From 40-80 sp964503665 (GTDB lineage Bacteria > Bacteroidota > Bacteroidia > Flavobacteriales_D > Crocinitomicaceae): a stretch of DNA of 37,753 nucleotides. Shown piece after piece: positions 25,620 through 33,427 of this stretch. Numbering within the stretch: the stretch's first letter is position 1; the number at the start of each line of letters is the position of its first letter. A program made the translations under genes and the position numbers. The notes under the pieces were generated by a model that made no database searches, had not been told where the DNA came from, and was given only the letters and a program-made list of their open reading frames with translations. The stretch is taken from contig CAZDAR010000027.1 in NCBI GenBank assembly GCA_964503665.1, positions 1 to 37,753 of the forward strand, given 5' to 3'.

Positions 25620-26732
25620 TTAGAAACCGAAAATTTGTTCTAAACGCATTTTTAAATCCGCTCCACGAACATTGGTTGCGATAATTTTTCCTTCTTTATC
25701 AATAAGAACTGTAAATGGAATTCCTGATACTTCGTATAATCTTGCTGCTTCGTTCCCCCATTGTTTTAAGTCGCTCACGTGGTTGGGCCAAATAAGTCCG
25801 TCTTTCTCGATGGCTCCTAACCAAGCGTTTTTATCTTTATCCAGAGAAACACTCATCACGGTGAAACCGCTATCTTTGTATTTGTTATAGATGGCAACAA
25901 CGTTTGGATTTTCTCTACGACATGGTCCACACCATGCAGCCCAAAAATCAAGTAATACCACTTTACCTCTTAAGTCTGATAATTTCATCGGTGTTCCATC
26001 AATTTTATTTTGAGTAAAATCAGGAGCGACATTTCCAGGAGCCAAGAAATTCTTCTTTTGTTCATCGATTTTCTTTTGTTCAAATTCTGCTCGCACGGCT
26101 TTTACCGTTGGTGATTTCGGGAATACACGCTCTAAATTAGTGACAATACTCTCATATGTAGGAAGTTCTTTTTCTAAATCAAGTGATTGAATGACAACTA
26201 TTTGACTAGCGTTATTGGCGTTTTTCTGAATAAAGCTCATTTTATAAGAATGGAAATTATTATAAATAGGGGCAAAGGATTGCTGAATACTTTGAACTAA
26301 TTCAGGGTTTTGCTGTAAATAGGTAGTCGCTGAATCATATTTAATATCATATGCCTGCTTTTCACGTAGGTATTCGTTTAGTTGTTGGCTTTCCTCTGAA
26401 TTGATGATATTGATAAACTGATTCAGTGATTTTCCATCACCATAAATTTTAATGTCAGCATTTTCGCGTAATACTAAACTCACGGGTGTATTTCCCACTA
26501 GAAGTACATAATAATCTTCGTTGGGTAAGTTTAAATTCAGTTTAAAATCACCATTTTCAGCTAATTTTGCTGCTCCAAATGAACTAAAGCCATTCTGCGT
26601 TTGTTGTACTATTCTAACGGAATCGACATCTGTTGTATTAAAAATATTTCCAGAAACAGTCGCTTTTACATTCCCTTGACCGAAGCCAATAAAAGTAGTA
26701 AAGCACAAAAAGATTAAAGTCAGTTTTTTCAT
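25620..26732 (-). CDS. TlpA-like thioredoxin-fold protein with DUF4369-type N-terminus (copy 2)
   Basis: A 370-residue exported thiol-disulfide protein. The ATG at 26732 gives MKKLTLIFLCFTTFIGFGQ, a standard signal peptide. An in-frame TTG two codons earlier is unlikely to be used. Residues about 22-110 resemble the DUF4369 beta-domain common in Bacteroidota, 115-225 are helical, and about 232-370 are an AhpC/TSA-thioredoxin domain with WCGPC at 267-271 and a cis-Pro in GIPFTVLID. It probably reduces or oxidises periplasmic disulfides. It lies 10 bases after a homologous lipoprotein gene and shares long near-identical DNA around WCGPCRRENPNVV, so the pair arose by tandem duplication. It lacks the lipobox Cys of its neighbour. 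Confidence 0.87.
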   Translation of the reverse strand: MKKLTLIFLCFTTFIGFGQGNVKATVSGNIFNTTDVDSVRIVQQTQNGFSSFGAAKLAENGDFKLNLNLPNEDYYVLLVGNTPVSLVLRENADIKIYGDGKSLNQFINIINSEESQQLNEYLREKQAYDIKYDSATTYLQQNPELVQSIQQSFAPIYNNFHSYKMSFIQKNANNASQIVVIQSLDLEKELPTYESIVTNLERVFPKSPTVKAVRAEFEQKKIDEQKKNFLAPGNVAPDFTQNKIDGTPMKLSDLRGKVVLLDFWAAWCGPCRRENPNVVAIYNKYKDSGFTVMSVSLDKDKNAWLGAIEKDGLIWPNHVSDLKQWGNEAARLYEVSGIPFTVLIDKEGKIIATNVRGADLKMRLEQIFGF

Positions 26733-26742
26733 ATTCAAATTT

Positions 26743-27939
26743 TTATTTCAGTAATTCACTCAATTTCTGTTCCAACGCCGCACCACGTAAATTAGTTGCA
26801 ATGATATTCCCTTTTGGATCCAATAAAACGGTATAAGGAATAGCGTCAAAACCATAGAGCGGAATAACAGAAGATTCCCATTGCTTTAAGTCACTAACGT
26901 GGTATTTCCACTTTAAATTGTCCGAAGCGATGGCTCTTTTCCATGCTTCACCGTCTTTATCCAAGGAAACACTGAAAATTTCAAATCCTTTTGAATGGTA
27001 TTTATCATACATTTTAACCACGTTTGGATTTTCTCTACGACACGGTCCACACCAAGACGCCCAAAAATCAACTAATACATATTTTCCTTTCAATTCGGAA
27101 AGACGCATGATTTTTCCACTTGGATTAGGAAGTGCTATTTCAGGTGCTTTTTCCAATCCAATTTGAGGTGCTGTTACTGCACCACCATTTTGTTCGTAGT
27201 TAAGGTATGCTTTATAACCTTCCTCAATTTGAGTGTATTGTTTTTCGATAGAAGCACTAAAAGGGGATTGCTGATGGTTCTGTTGATACGCCTCCATCAT
27301 TGATTTTAATAGGTCTAAATTGGAAGGGTCCCAGAATTGATATCCCATTGCTGGTGTTAATGTTGTGTAGAAAATTAAATTGGCTTCACTTGCAGGATCA
27401 TTTTTGATAGCTTCTCTTGAGAAATTATCTAAAGGTTTGCGAATGGTTAACAACTGCATCATTTTTTCTTCATCCGTCAATGATGGATTGTTGATGATGG
27501 GTTCTTGCTTGGAAACAAATTCATTGAAAAATACAAAGAACTGCGTCAAGTTATCTGCCCATTTTGTTTTCTTAAATGTGGGAAGACGATCGATGTTTTG
27601 CATCTCTCCACTGACTTCCACTTTGTCGTTTAGATTTAATGGTAAAGGAACAATTTTACCTTTCTCACCTCCAAATTGAAGTTGGTAAATCCCTAAGCCA
27701 TTAATAGCTCCTGGAAATTCATATGTACCATTGTTATCCGTAGTTGTTTCTCCCAAAGTAACTGGTCCTTGTTGCAATGTGACGATTAATTTGACGTTCG
27801 TATTCTCTGCGCCCTTAACAGTTCCATTAATCCAAACGTTTGCTTCTTTTCCGTCTAATGCCTTTTCAGCTTGTTCGTCATTTTTAGAAGAGCAAGAAAA
27901 TATGATGCTAGAAGCGATTAAAATTAAAAATAATCTCAT
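26743..27939 (-). CDS. TlpA-like thioredoxin-fold lipoprotein (copy 1)
   Basis: A 398-residue lipoprotein with signal MRLFLILIASSIIFSC; Cys16 is the likely acylated residue. The layout matches its downstream neighbour: a beta-rich DUF4369-like part (about 33-115), a helical middle (125-250) and a thioredoxin/AhpC domain with WCGPC at 296-300 and AIPYTVLLD carrying the cis-Pro. Its ATG shares one base with the gatB stop (TAATG), so translation is coupled to gatB. One copy is membrane-tethered and the other secreted, which suggests separate sites of action (inference). Confidence 0.87.
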   Translation of the reverse strand: MRLFLILIASSIIFSCSSKNDEQAEKALDGKEANVWINGTVKGAENTNVKLIVTLQQGPVTLGETTTDNNGTYEFPGAINGLGIYQLQFGGEKGKIVPLPLNLNDKVEVSGEMQNIDRLPTFKKTKWADNLTQFFVFFNEFVSKQEPIINNPSLTDEEKMMQLLTIRKPLDNFSREAIKNDPASEANLIFYTTLTPAMGYQFWDPSNLDLLKSMMEAYQQNHQQSPFSASIEKQYTQIEEGYKAYLNYEQNGGAVTAPQIGLEKAPEIALPNPSGKIMRLSELKGKYVLVDFWASWCGPCRRENPNVVKMYDKYHSKGFEIFSVSLDKDGEAWKRAIASDNLKWKYHVSDLKQWESSVIPLYGFDAIPYTVLLDPKGNIIATNLRGAALEQKLSELLK

Positions 27940-29393
27940 TATAAATTGTCTAAAGTTGTTCTTAAAAGTTGATTGGCCAATTTAGGGTCAGCTTTCCCGC
28001 CAGAAACTTTCATTAGTTTACCCATAAATAAACCTAATAATTGCTTCTCTCCATTTTTATAACGTTCTATTTCAACGGTATTTTCATCAATTACTTGTTG
28101 AATATAAGCTATTAAACTTCCTTCATCCGACTCTTGAATGAGGTTATTATTTTTTGCCAATTCGAATGGTTCAACTGTCGGATTTTGCAACATCAAAGGA
28201 AAAAGCTTTTGTGAGATGGCCGTATGTGACACTTTTCCATCTTCAATCAAATTCACCAATAAACCAATGTTTTTGGCAGAAATAGGGAAATCTTCTATTT
28301 CAACACTGCGATTATTAAGATACGACTTAATATCGCCCATGACAATATTTGCAGCGCCTTTAAAGTTCTTTGTCGTTTGAATCACTTCTTCAAAATACAA
28401 AGCAATTGCTTTTGAATCAATCAGGATATTGGCATCGTATTCAGAAAGGCCATATTCAGTGGTGTATTTTGCAAAAAGTGCTCTTGGCAAAGCAGGCATT
28501 GTTTCACGAACCTCATTTATTTGTTCTTTTGAAACGGAAATGGGTTGTAAATCAGGTTCTGGAAAATAACGATAATCGTTGGCTGCTTCTTTGGAACGTT
28601 GAGAAATAGTAATTCCTTTTAATGCATCAAAACCTCTCGTTTCTTGCGCGATTTCATTTCCTTTCTCAATTTCTTCAATTTGACGACTGATTTCAAATTC
28701 AATCGCTCGTTGAACATTACGAATAGAGTTCATGTTTTTCACTTCGACCTTTGTTCCAAACACTTTTGAACCTTTCAACATCACTGAAACGTTTGCGTCG
28801 CAACGCATGGAACCTTCTTCCATGTTTCCGTCACAAATATCCAAGTATCGGACTAATTTACGCACTTCTGTTAAGTAACTATATGCTTCTTGTGAGTTTT
28901 TTATATCAGGTTCAGAAACAATTTCCAACAACGGTGTTCCTGCACGGTTTAAGTCCACCAATGTGTCGTAAACGTCTACGTCGTGAATGCTTTTCCCAGC
29001 ATCTTCCTCCATGTGAATACGCGTCAAATTGATTTTCTTCTCCGTTCCATCTTCCGATTTAATATAAATATGACCGTTGGTGCAAATTGGTGTTTTGTCT
29101 TGCGTGATTTGATAGCCCTTAGGTAAATCGGGATAGAAATAATTCTTACGCGCAAAAAACTGGTAGGGTGCAATATCACAATCACACGCCAATCCTAAAC
29201 GAATCGCATATTCGATTGTCTTTTTATTCATCACAGGTAAAGTTCCCGGATGTCCTAGCGAAACCACACTCACATTCGTGTTGGGAGTTGCGCCGTATTC
29301 ATTGATGTCGTTGGAGTATGCTTTGGTCTTTGTCAGCATTTGTGCATGGACTTCTAAACCAATAACCGCCTCGTATTTTTCGTTTAATGACAT
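27939..29393 (-). CDS. gatB: Aspartyl/glutamyl-tRNA amidotransferase subunit B
   Basis: GatB activates and, with GatA and GatC, amidates Glu-tRNA(Gln) and/or Asp-tRNA(Asn). The ATG at 29393 gives MSLNEKYEAVIGLEVHAQML and 484 residues, the usual length. A TTG ten codons upstream would be an odd start. Motifs include GLEVHAQ, HPGTLPVMN, the YFYPDLPKGYQITQ stretch, and DLNRAGTPLLEIVSEPD. The C-terminal YqeY-like tRNA-binding domain ends LANQLLRTTLDNL. gatA and gatC are not in this window. It overlaps the downstream lipoprotein gene by one base. Confidence 0.96.
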   Translation of the reverse strand: MSLNEKYEAVIGLEVHAQMLTKTKAYSNDINEYGATPNTNVSVVSLGHPGTLPVMNKKTIEYAIRLGLACDCDIAPYQFFARKNYFYPDLPKGYQITQDKTPICTNGHIYIKSEDGTEKKINLTRIHMEEDAGKSIHDVDVYDTLVDLNRAGTPLLEIVSEPDIKNSQEAYSYLTEVRKLVRYLDICDGNMEEGSMRCDANVSVMLKGSKVFGTKVEVKNMNSIRNVQRAIEFEISRQIEEIEKGNEIAQETRGFDALKGITISQRSKEAANDYRYFPEPDLQPISVSKEQINEVRETMPALPRALFAKYTTEYGLSEYDANILIDSKAIALYFEEVIQTTKNFKGAANIVMGDIKSYLNNRSVEIEDFPISAKNIGLLVNLIEDGKVSHTAISQKLFPLMLQNPTVEPFELAKNNNLIQESDEGSLIAYIQQVIDENTVEIERYKNGEKQLLGLFMGKLMKVSGGKADPKLANQLLRTTLDNL

Positions 29394-29447
29394 TTTATAG
29401 TTCCCTTTTATCGTATGAATCAATAATGATTTTTCTCCAATTATAAC

Positions 29448-30260
29448 TTACATTCTGCCGATCAATTCCTTCATAATCAATGTCATTTTTGGCTCTTGAC
29501 GACTGGCAACATCGATTACATCTTGTAAACTTACTTTCTTAATTTTTCCTTTTACCCCTAAGTCAGTGATAATCGAAATAGCAAAACACGGAATCTCCAT
29601 GTGCCGTGCGACAATCACTTCGGGAATCGTAGACATGCCAACTGCATCGGCACCAATGACTCTCACATAATGATATTCTGCAGGTGTTTCCAATGTTGGA
29701 CCCGTCAATGCAGCGTAAGTTCCAACGGAAACTTTAATGTTATTTTCTTTGGCAATAGAAAGTGCGGTTTCAATCATATCAGGACAATACGGTTCAGACA
29801 TATCTGGGAAACGAGGACCTAACTCATCGAAGTTTTTGCCAATCAATGGATGCGCAGGAAATAAGTTGATATGATCATTTAATATCATGATTTCACCTAC
29901 TTCAAAATTAGGATTTACACCTCCAGAAGCATTCGAAACGAATAGTTTTTCAATCCCTAAAAGTTTCATTACACGAACGGGATACGTCACTTGTTGCATG
30001 TTGTAGCCTTCATAAAAGTGAAAACGACCCTGCATTGCCACGACGCTTTTTCCACCTAATTTTCCAAAAATCAACTTTCCACTGTGACTTTCCACGGTAG
30101 AAACGGGGAAATGAGGAATGTCTGTGTATGAAATTTCGTCAATGGTTTCGATTTCTTTCACTAATCCACCTAAACCTGTTCCAAGGATAATTCCAATAGT
30201 TGGCTCTACTTTTGTTCTGCTTTGAATATAAGCGACTGACTCTTTAAATTGCTCTAACAT
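29448..30260 (-). CDS. punA: Purine-nucleoside phosphorylase
   Basis: This enzyme cleaves inosine and guanosine with phosphate in purine salvage. The 270-residue length and motifs fit the trimeric, mammalian-like group: ILGTGLGGL (25-33), SHSGKLIFGKL, VSNASGGVNP, and VGMSTIPEV near 203. The start overlaps the end of lpxK by 17 bases. A 54-base gap separates it from gatB. Confidence 0.94.
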   Translation of the reverse strand: MLEQFKESVAYIQSRTKVEPTIGIILGTGLGGLVKEIETIDEISYTDIPHFPVSTVESHSGKLIFGKLGGKSVVAMQGRFHFYEGYNMQQVTYPVRVMKLLGIEKLFVSNASGGVNPNFEVGEIMILNDHINLFPAHPLIGKNFDELGPRFPDMSEPYCPDMIETALSIAKENNIKVSVGTYAALTGPTLETPAEYHYVRVIGADAVGMSTIPEVIVARHMEIPCFAISIITDLGVKGKIKKVSLQDVIDVASRQEPKMTLIMKELIGRM

Positions 30261-31275
30261 ATTTTAGTATTTCAGTTATAAATTGTTCTTCTTTGTCTAG
30301 TTTAATTGTAATGGGTTGGTAGTACCAAGGATAGTTTTTTATCACTTCTTGAAAATCAGGTTGCGATAAACGGACATAATCCTTTTCGGTGGTCACTATA
30401 ATGCCATCTCCATTAGTTACAAAAGTACCAAATTTTTCATGAATTAACGCTAGGTCTTTTGCCTCAAAATTATGGTGATCTTTAAATCGAATTAATTCCA
30501 TGTCGTATTGTGCCGATAAATGTTCTATAATCGGAGTAGGATTGGCTATTCCAGTGACTAAGAGCACTTTTTTAAAGGTTTCTTTTAGAGTAGGAGAGAA
30601 GCCTATTAGTGAATCATAGATGATAGTCGAAAAGAAGACGGATTTATTGTCGGCTTTTAATCTTTTGATAATTGCTGACTTGGCTTTTTCATCGAGTTGA
30701 TAAGGACACTTTGTAACAATGATACAATCTGCTCTTTTACTACCTTTCCGCCATTCACGCAAGGTTCCCATTGGAACGACATAATCCGTGTAGAAGGGTT
30801 TTGAAAAATCAGTGAGTAAAATAGAATAGCCTGCTTGAACCTTGCGATGTTGGAAAGCGTCGTCTAATAAAATGATGGATTTTCCGTCTTTTTGACGAAG
30901 ATAATCAATACCATTTTTGCGATTTTCAGAAACGACCACACAACTGGTATTATCAACTCTTTTTTTGAACATTAGCGGTTCATCGCCCACTTGATCGGCT
31001 GTACTGTCTTCAGTTACTTCTATCAATCCTTTGGTGGTTCGACCATAACCACGACTCAGGAATGAAACTGAAAATTCATCTTTCAATAATTGCCAAACAT
31101 ATAAAGTATGTGGACTTTTTCCAGTTCCTCCCATGCTGAGATTGCCAATTACAATCGATTTTCCAGGGATTTTGTAAGAACGAAAAATTCCAGAAGAATA
31201 GCATCCATTCCGAATCGCCATGACGAGTCCATAAATAAATGAGAACGGAAAGAAAATGATTCTCCAAAAATACAT
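30244..31275 (-). CDS. lpxK: Tetraacyldisaccharide 4'-kinase
   Basis: LpxK phosphorylates the 4' position of the lipid A precursor disaccharide at the inner membrane. The 343-residue protein has an N-terminal hydrophobic helix (about 5-22), the P-loop GNLSMGGTGKS (44-54), SRGYGR, DEPLMFKK, LLDDAFQHRKV with the catalytic region, and VTGIANP. It heads the leftward gene run. A TAnnTTTA-like element (31280-31287) lies in the short gap before its ATG and may be its promoter. A broken KilA-N gene ends 18 bases upstream. Confidence 0.94.
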   Translation of the reverse strand: MYFWRIIFFPFSFIYGLVMAIRNGCYSSGIFRSYKIPGKSIVIGNLSMGGTGKSPHTLYVWQLLKDEFSVSFLSRGYGRTTKGLIEVTEDSTADQVGDEPLMFKKRVDNTSCVVVSENRKNGIDYLRQKDGKSIILLDDAFQHRKVQAGYSILLTDFSKPFYTDYVVPMGTLREWRKGSKRADCIIVTKCPYQLDEKAKSAIIKRLKADNKSVFFSTIIYDSLIGFSPTLKETFKKVLLVTGIANPTPIIEHLSAQYDMELIRFKDHHNFEAKDLALIHEKFGTFVTNGDGIIVTTEKDYVRLSQPDFQEVIKNYPWYYQPITIKLDKEEQFITEILKYVRAI

Positions 31276-31293
31276 GGTGTAAAGATAATGATT

Positions 31294-31956
31294 TTAGGAA
31301 TTGAAGGTTTTTGTTTGTTGGAAGTTTTTTGATTGCTTAACTACTTTGCTTTCCAATAATGATTTCATCTGCATGATGGCTATTTTATTCAATTGAACTA
31401 ATTCATCTTTTTGAGGTAATTCTTGTTCTATCAATAATACATTAATATTTTCCTTGATTGCGTCCGTAAGAATTTTGTAAATGATTTTAGATAGAATTCT
31501 TTGTAAAATCCATTCTAAATTTAATTGTTGGTTTTCGTCAGCTTTGAGACGTTGAAACTCTTTAATCAAGTACAATTTGAATTCTGCACTAATCCAAGAA
31601 GCAAATTCAAAAGCAATATCCTTATGAGCAAAGTTTCCTCCGCCTCTTCCTGTTTTAGAAATAATACCAATAGCATCAGTGGTATCTATCCACTTCGTAG
31701 GGGAAGAGTAAAGCTATTGCTTCCTGACTCTTTTAAAGGGGTCGAATTCGACCCCTTTAAAACTCGGGTTGTTAATGTGCTCCCACAAACCCAGAAATTC
31801 AACTGTACTTCAGTTCCTAAACCAATTTTTAACTATATCTTTTGGTTCATCATAATTATTAATACGAGCAATATCAGTTAAAGATATATAGCATTCATCA
31901 TTTTTACAAAAGGTTGAAATGCTTTGATCTTTGACTTTTAATATTTTTTTATTCAT
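31294..31956 (-). pseudogene. Broken KilA-N domain gene
   Basis: Translated from an ATG at 31956, the frame reads MNKKILKVKDQ ... ECYISLTDIAR ... VKNWFRN and is then cut by an in-frame TGA (31810-31812). It resumes as STVEFLGLWEHINNPSFKGVEFD. After an extra base near 31731-31734, ESGSNSFTL is read one frame over. A missing base near 31700-31707 restores the first frame as PTKWIDTTDAIGIISK, running to FASWISAEFKLYLIKEFQRLKA. These are the marks of KilA-N proteins, DNA-binding domains of phages and Bacteroidota accessory loci. The remaining open part, to the stop at 31294, jumps from DAIKEN to INVLLIEQELPQ, lacking about 55 residues usual in the family (from memory). Four lesions make this a dead gene. 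It probably arrived by transfer. Confidence 0.85.
31731..31762. repeat. Perfect 32-bp palindrome
   Basis: Arm TTTTAAAGGGGTCGAA (31731-31746) is followed without a gap by its exact reverse complement (31747-31762), with an EcoRI-type GAATTC at the centre. It lies within the KilA-N pseudogene where the family encodes FKGVEFDPFK. A frameshifting extra base sits at its edge. Confidence 0.95.
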
Positions 31957-32224
31957 TATACTTCCTAGTTACTTCTAAATATACAATATAATAGAACACT
32001 TGTTTCATTCCTTTTGAAAATAAATTCATTTTAATTAGATTCTTTTTGTTCGATAAAATCCTTGTAAAATTCACGATTTATGTAGCTTTAATCATTTTGG
32101 AATGCTATTTGCTTATTTGTTAAAGAATTTATTTAACAGAATAGAATGTAACAAAAAACGTTTTATTCCTTATACTATAGAATAAAGACTGCAAACTTTA
32201 TTTAAAACCAAAACGAGAGAAATT

Positions 32225-32788
32225 ATGAGTATGAACACAGTTTATCACCAAACTATCCTGCAGCAAATTGATGAGCTGGAGCTGGTGAACCTCGCTAAAA
32301 GCGACCCGATAAATTTCGAGCCTTTGTATCGAAAGTATTATGAACAAATATTTCGATATGTTTTCCATCGAGTGGAAGACGAAGCACTGGCACTCGATTT
32401 AACGTCACAAGTGTTTTTAAAAGCACTGAATAACTTATCAAAATACGAATACAGAGGTGTTCCATTTTCCTCTTGGTTATATCGTATTGCAAAAAGTGAA
32501 GTGTACCAATCTTACCGAGATAATAAATCGGATAGAACGGTAAACATTGACATTGCTAATTTGTCGTCTTTGATAGAAGAAGTCGAAGATAACTCAATGA
32601 GAGAGGAGCAAATTACGAAAGTGATTGCTGTCTTAAAGGATTTAAAAGAAAATGAACTTTCATTAATCGAGCTTCGGTTCTTTGAAAAACGTTCTTTCAA
32701 TGAGATTGGAGATATATTGATGATTACAGAGAATAATGCTAAAGTGAGATGCTTTAGAATAATTGAAAAATTAAAAAAGATGTTGTAA
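32225..32788 (+). CDS. Sigma-70 family RNA polymerase sigma factor (ECF-like)
   Basis: A 187-residue sigma factor of ECF size. Region 2 spans about 28-100 (FEPLYRKYYEQIFRYVFHRV ... FLKAL ... FSSWLYRIAKSEVYQSYRD), and region 4 about 135-187 (LIELRFFEKRSFNEIGDIL then a helix-turn-helix). Region 3 is absent. It would direct RNA polymerase to a special set of promoters. Unlike many ECF genes it has no evident anti-sigma partner with a membrane segment beside it. Only a 77-residue protein of unknown role follows, past a terminator. The start could also be the ATG two codons later. Confidence 0.88.
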   Translation: MSMNTVYHQTILQQIDELELVNLAKSDPINFEPLYRKYYEQIFRYVFHRVEDEALALDLTSQVFLKALNNLSKYEYRGVPFSSWLYRIAKSEVYQSYRDNKSDRTVNIDIANLSSLIEEVEDNSMREEQITKVIAVLKDLKENELSLIELRFFEKRSFNEIGDILMITENNAKVRCFRIIEKLKKML

Positions 32789-32791
32789 ACG

Positions 32792-32830
32792 AATACCTTA
32801 CATTGCTATTTTAATGTAAGGTATTTTTTT
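32792..32830 (+). terminator. Intrinsic terminator after the sigma factor gene
   Basis: Arms AATACCTTACATT (32792-32804) and AATGTAAGGTATT (32813-32825) are perfectly complementary around an 8-base loop and run into a T tract. The next ATG is only about 21 bases further on. Confidence 0.9.
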
Positions 32831-32851
32831 TAAACGTTTAATAATGTGCTT

Positions 32852-33085
32852 ATGAGTTCAGTTTTATTTACCCAAAAGAGAAGCGTGACTTCTGAGGAAA
32901 TTCATAATAAAATGAATTTTGAGTCTGTACTGAATATGTTGGGAGAGTTAGGAAATCAAGAAAATACAATTTTTGAAACCGCTCCAATGGCTAATTTTGA
33001 ACAAGTGACAGCTCAGTATGCTTCGATGACTGTAACAGGTCAATTTGTAGACGACATCCAATTTTTAATCCATTCGGTTAATTGA
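32852..33085 (+). CDS. Small protein of unknown function
   Basis: A 77-residue soluble protein. The ATG at 32852 (MSSVLFTQKRS) is preferred to an in-frame GTG two codons upstream. It has no signal peptide, membrane segment, Cys residue or motif I recognise. A helical N-terminal half (SEEIHNKMNFESVLNMLGEL) precedes a mixed C-terminal part. It follows the ECF-like sigma factor after a strong terminator with little room for a promoter, so it may be made by read-through. A regulatory partner of the sigma factor is possible, but nothing in the sequence shows it. It is a real-gene candidate rather than a proven one. Confidence 0.5.
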   Translation: MSSVLFTQKRSVTSEEIHNKMNFESVLNMLGELGNQENTIFETAPMANFEQVTAQYASMTVTGQFVDDIQFLIHSVN

Positions 33086-33112
33086 TGGGTAGAGAATCGA
33101 AATTTTAGAGAT

Positions 33113-33394
33113 TTACTCTTCTTCAGAATGAGTATGGGAATCGTTTTTCTCTAAAATTTCCTTTTCTTTTCGACGTTTATAGTTTCCTTCTGTAAATGCA
33201 GCCGCAATATAACCAAACAACAAAGCACCTAAAATCAATACCGTTAAAGGTATATTTACCGTAACAAATATCAAACTAAATGGTATTGTCACCCAATTCG
33301 CAATCGCAAAAACGGTAATCAGTACTATTAATAATAAACCAAGTATAAATTTGGTTTTTTGCTTCGGTGACTTACGCTCCCAGAAATCTGCCAT
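33113..33394 (-). CDS. LapA-domain small membrane protein
   Basis: A 93-residue protein with two membrane segments (about 15-36 and 41-66) and a basic, then acidic, cytoplasmic tail (NYKRRKEKEILEKN ... HSEEE). The layout, with FAIANWVTIPFSLIF between the segments and LILGALLFGYI in the second, fits the LapA (DUF1049) family. LapA in E. coli helps control LPS assembly by regulating LpxC turnover. The role in Bacteroidota is not established. It is convergent with the small unknown gene and separate from the lpx genes. Confidence 0.65.
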   Translation of the reverse strand: MADFWERKSPKQKTKFILGLLLIVLITVFAIANWVTIPFSLIFVTVNIPLTVLILGALLFGYIAAAFTEGNYKRRKEKEILEKNDSHTHSEEE

Positions 33395-33427
33395 AATCGT
33401 TTTTTTGTTTTGTAAATTTAAACGAAA

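Noticed and set aside
31294..31575. A 93-residue stand-alone gene
   Set aside because: Its first residues continue an upstream KilA-N domain in the same frame (FKLYLIKEFQRLKA), so it is the tail of the pseudogene, not a separate gene.
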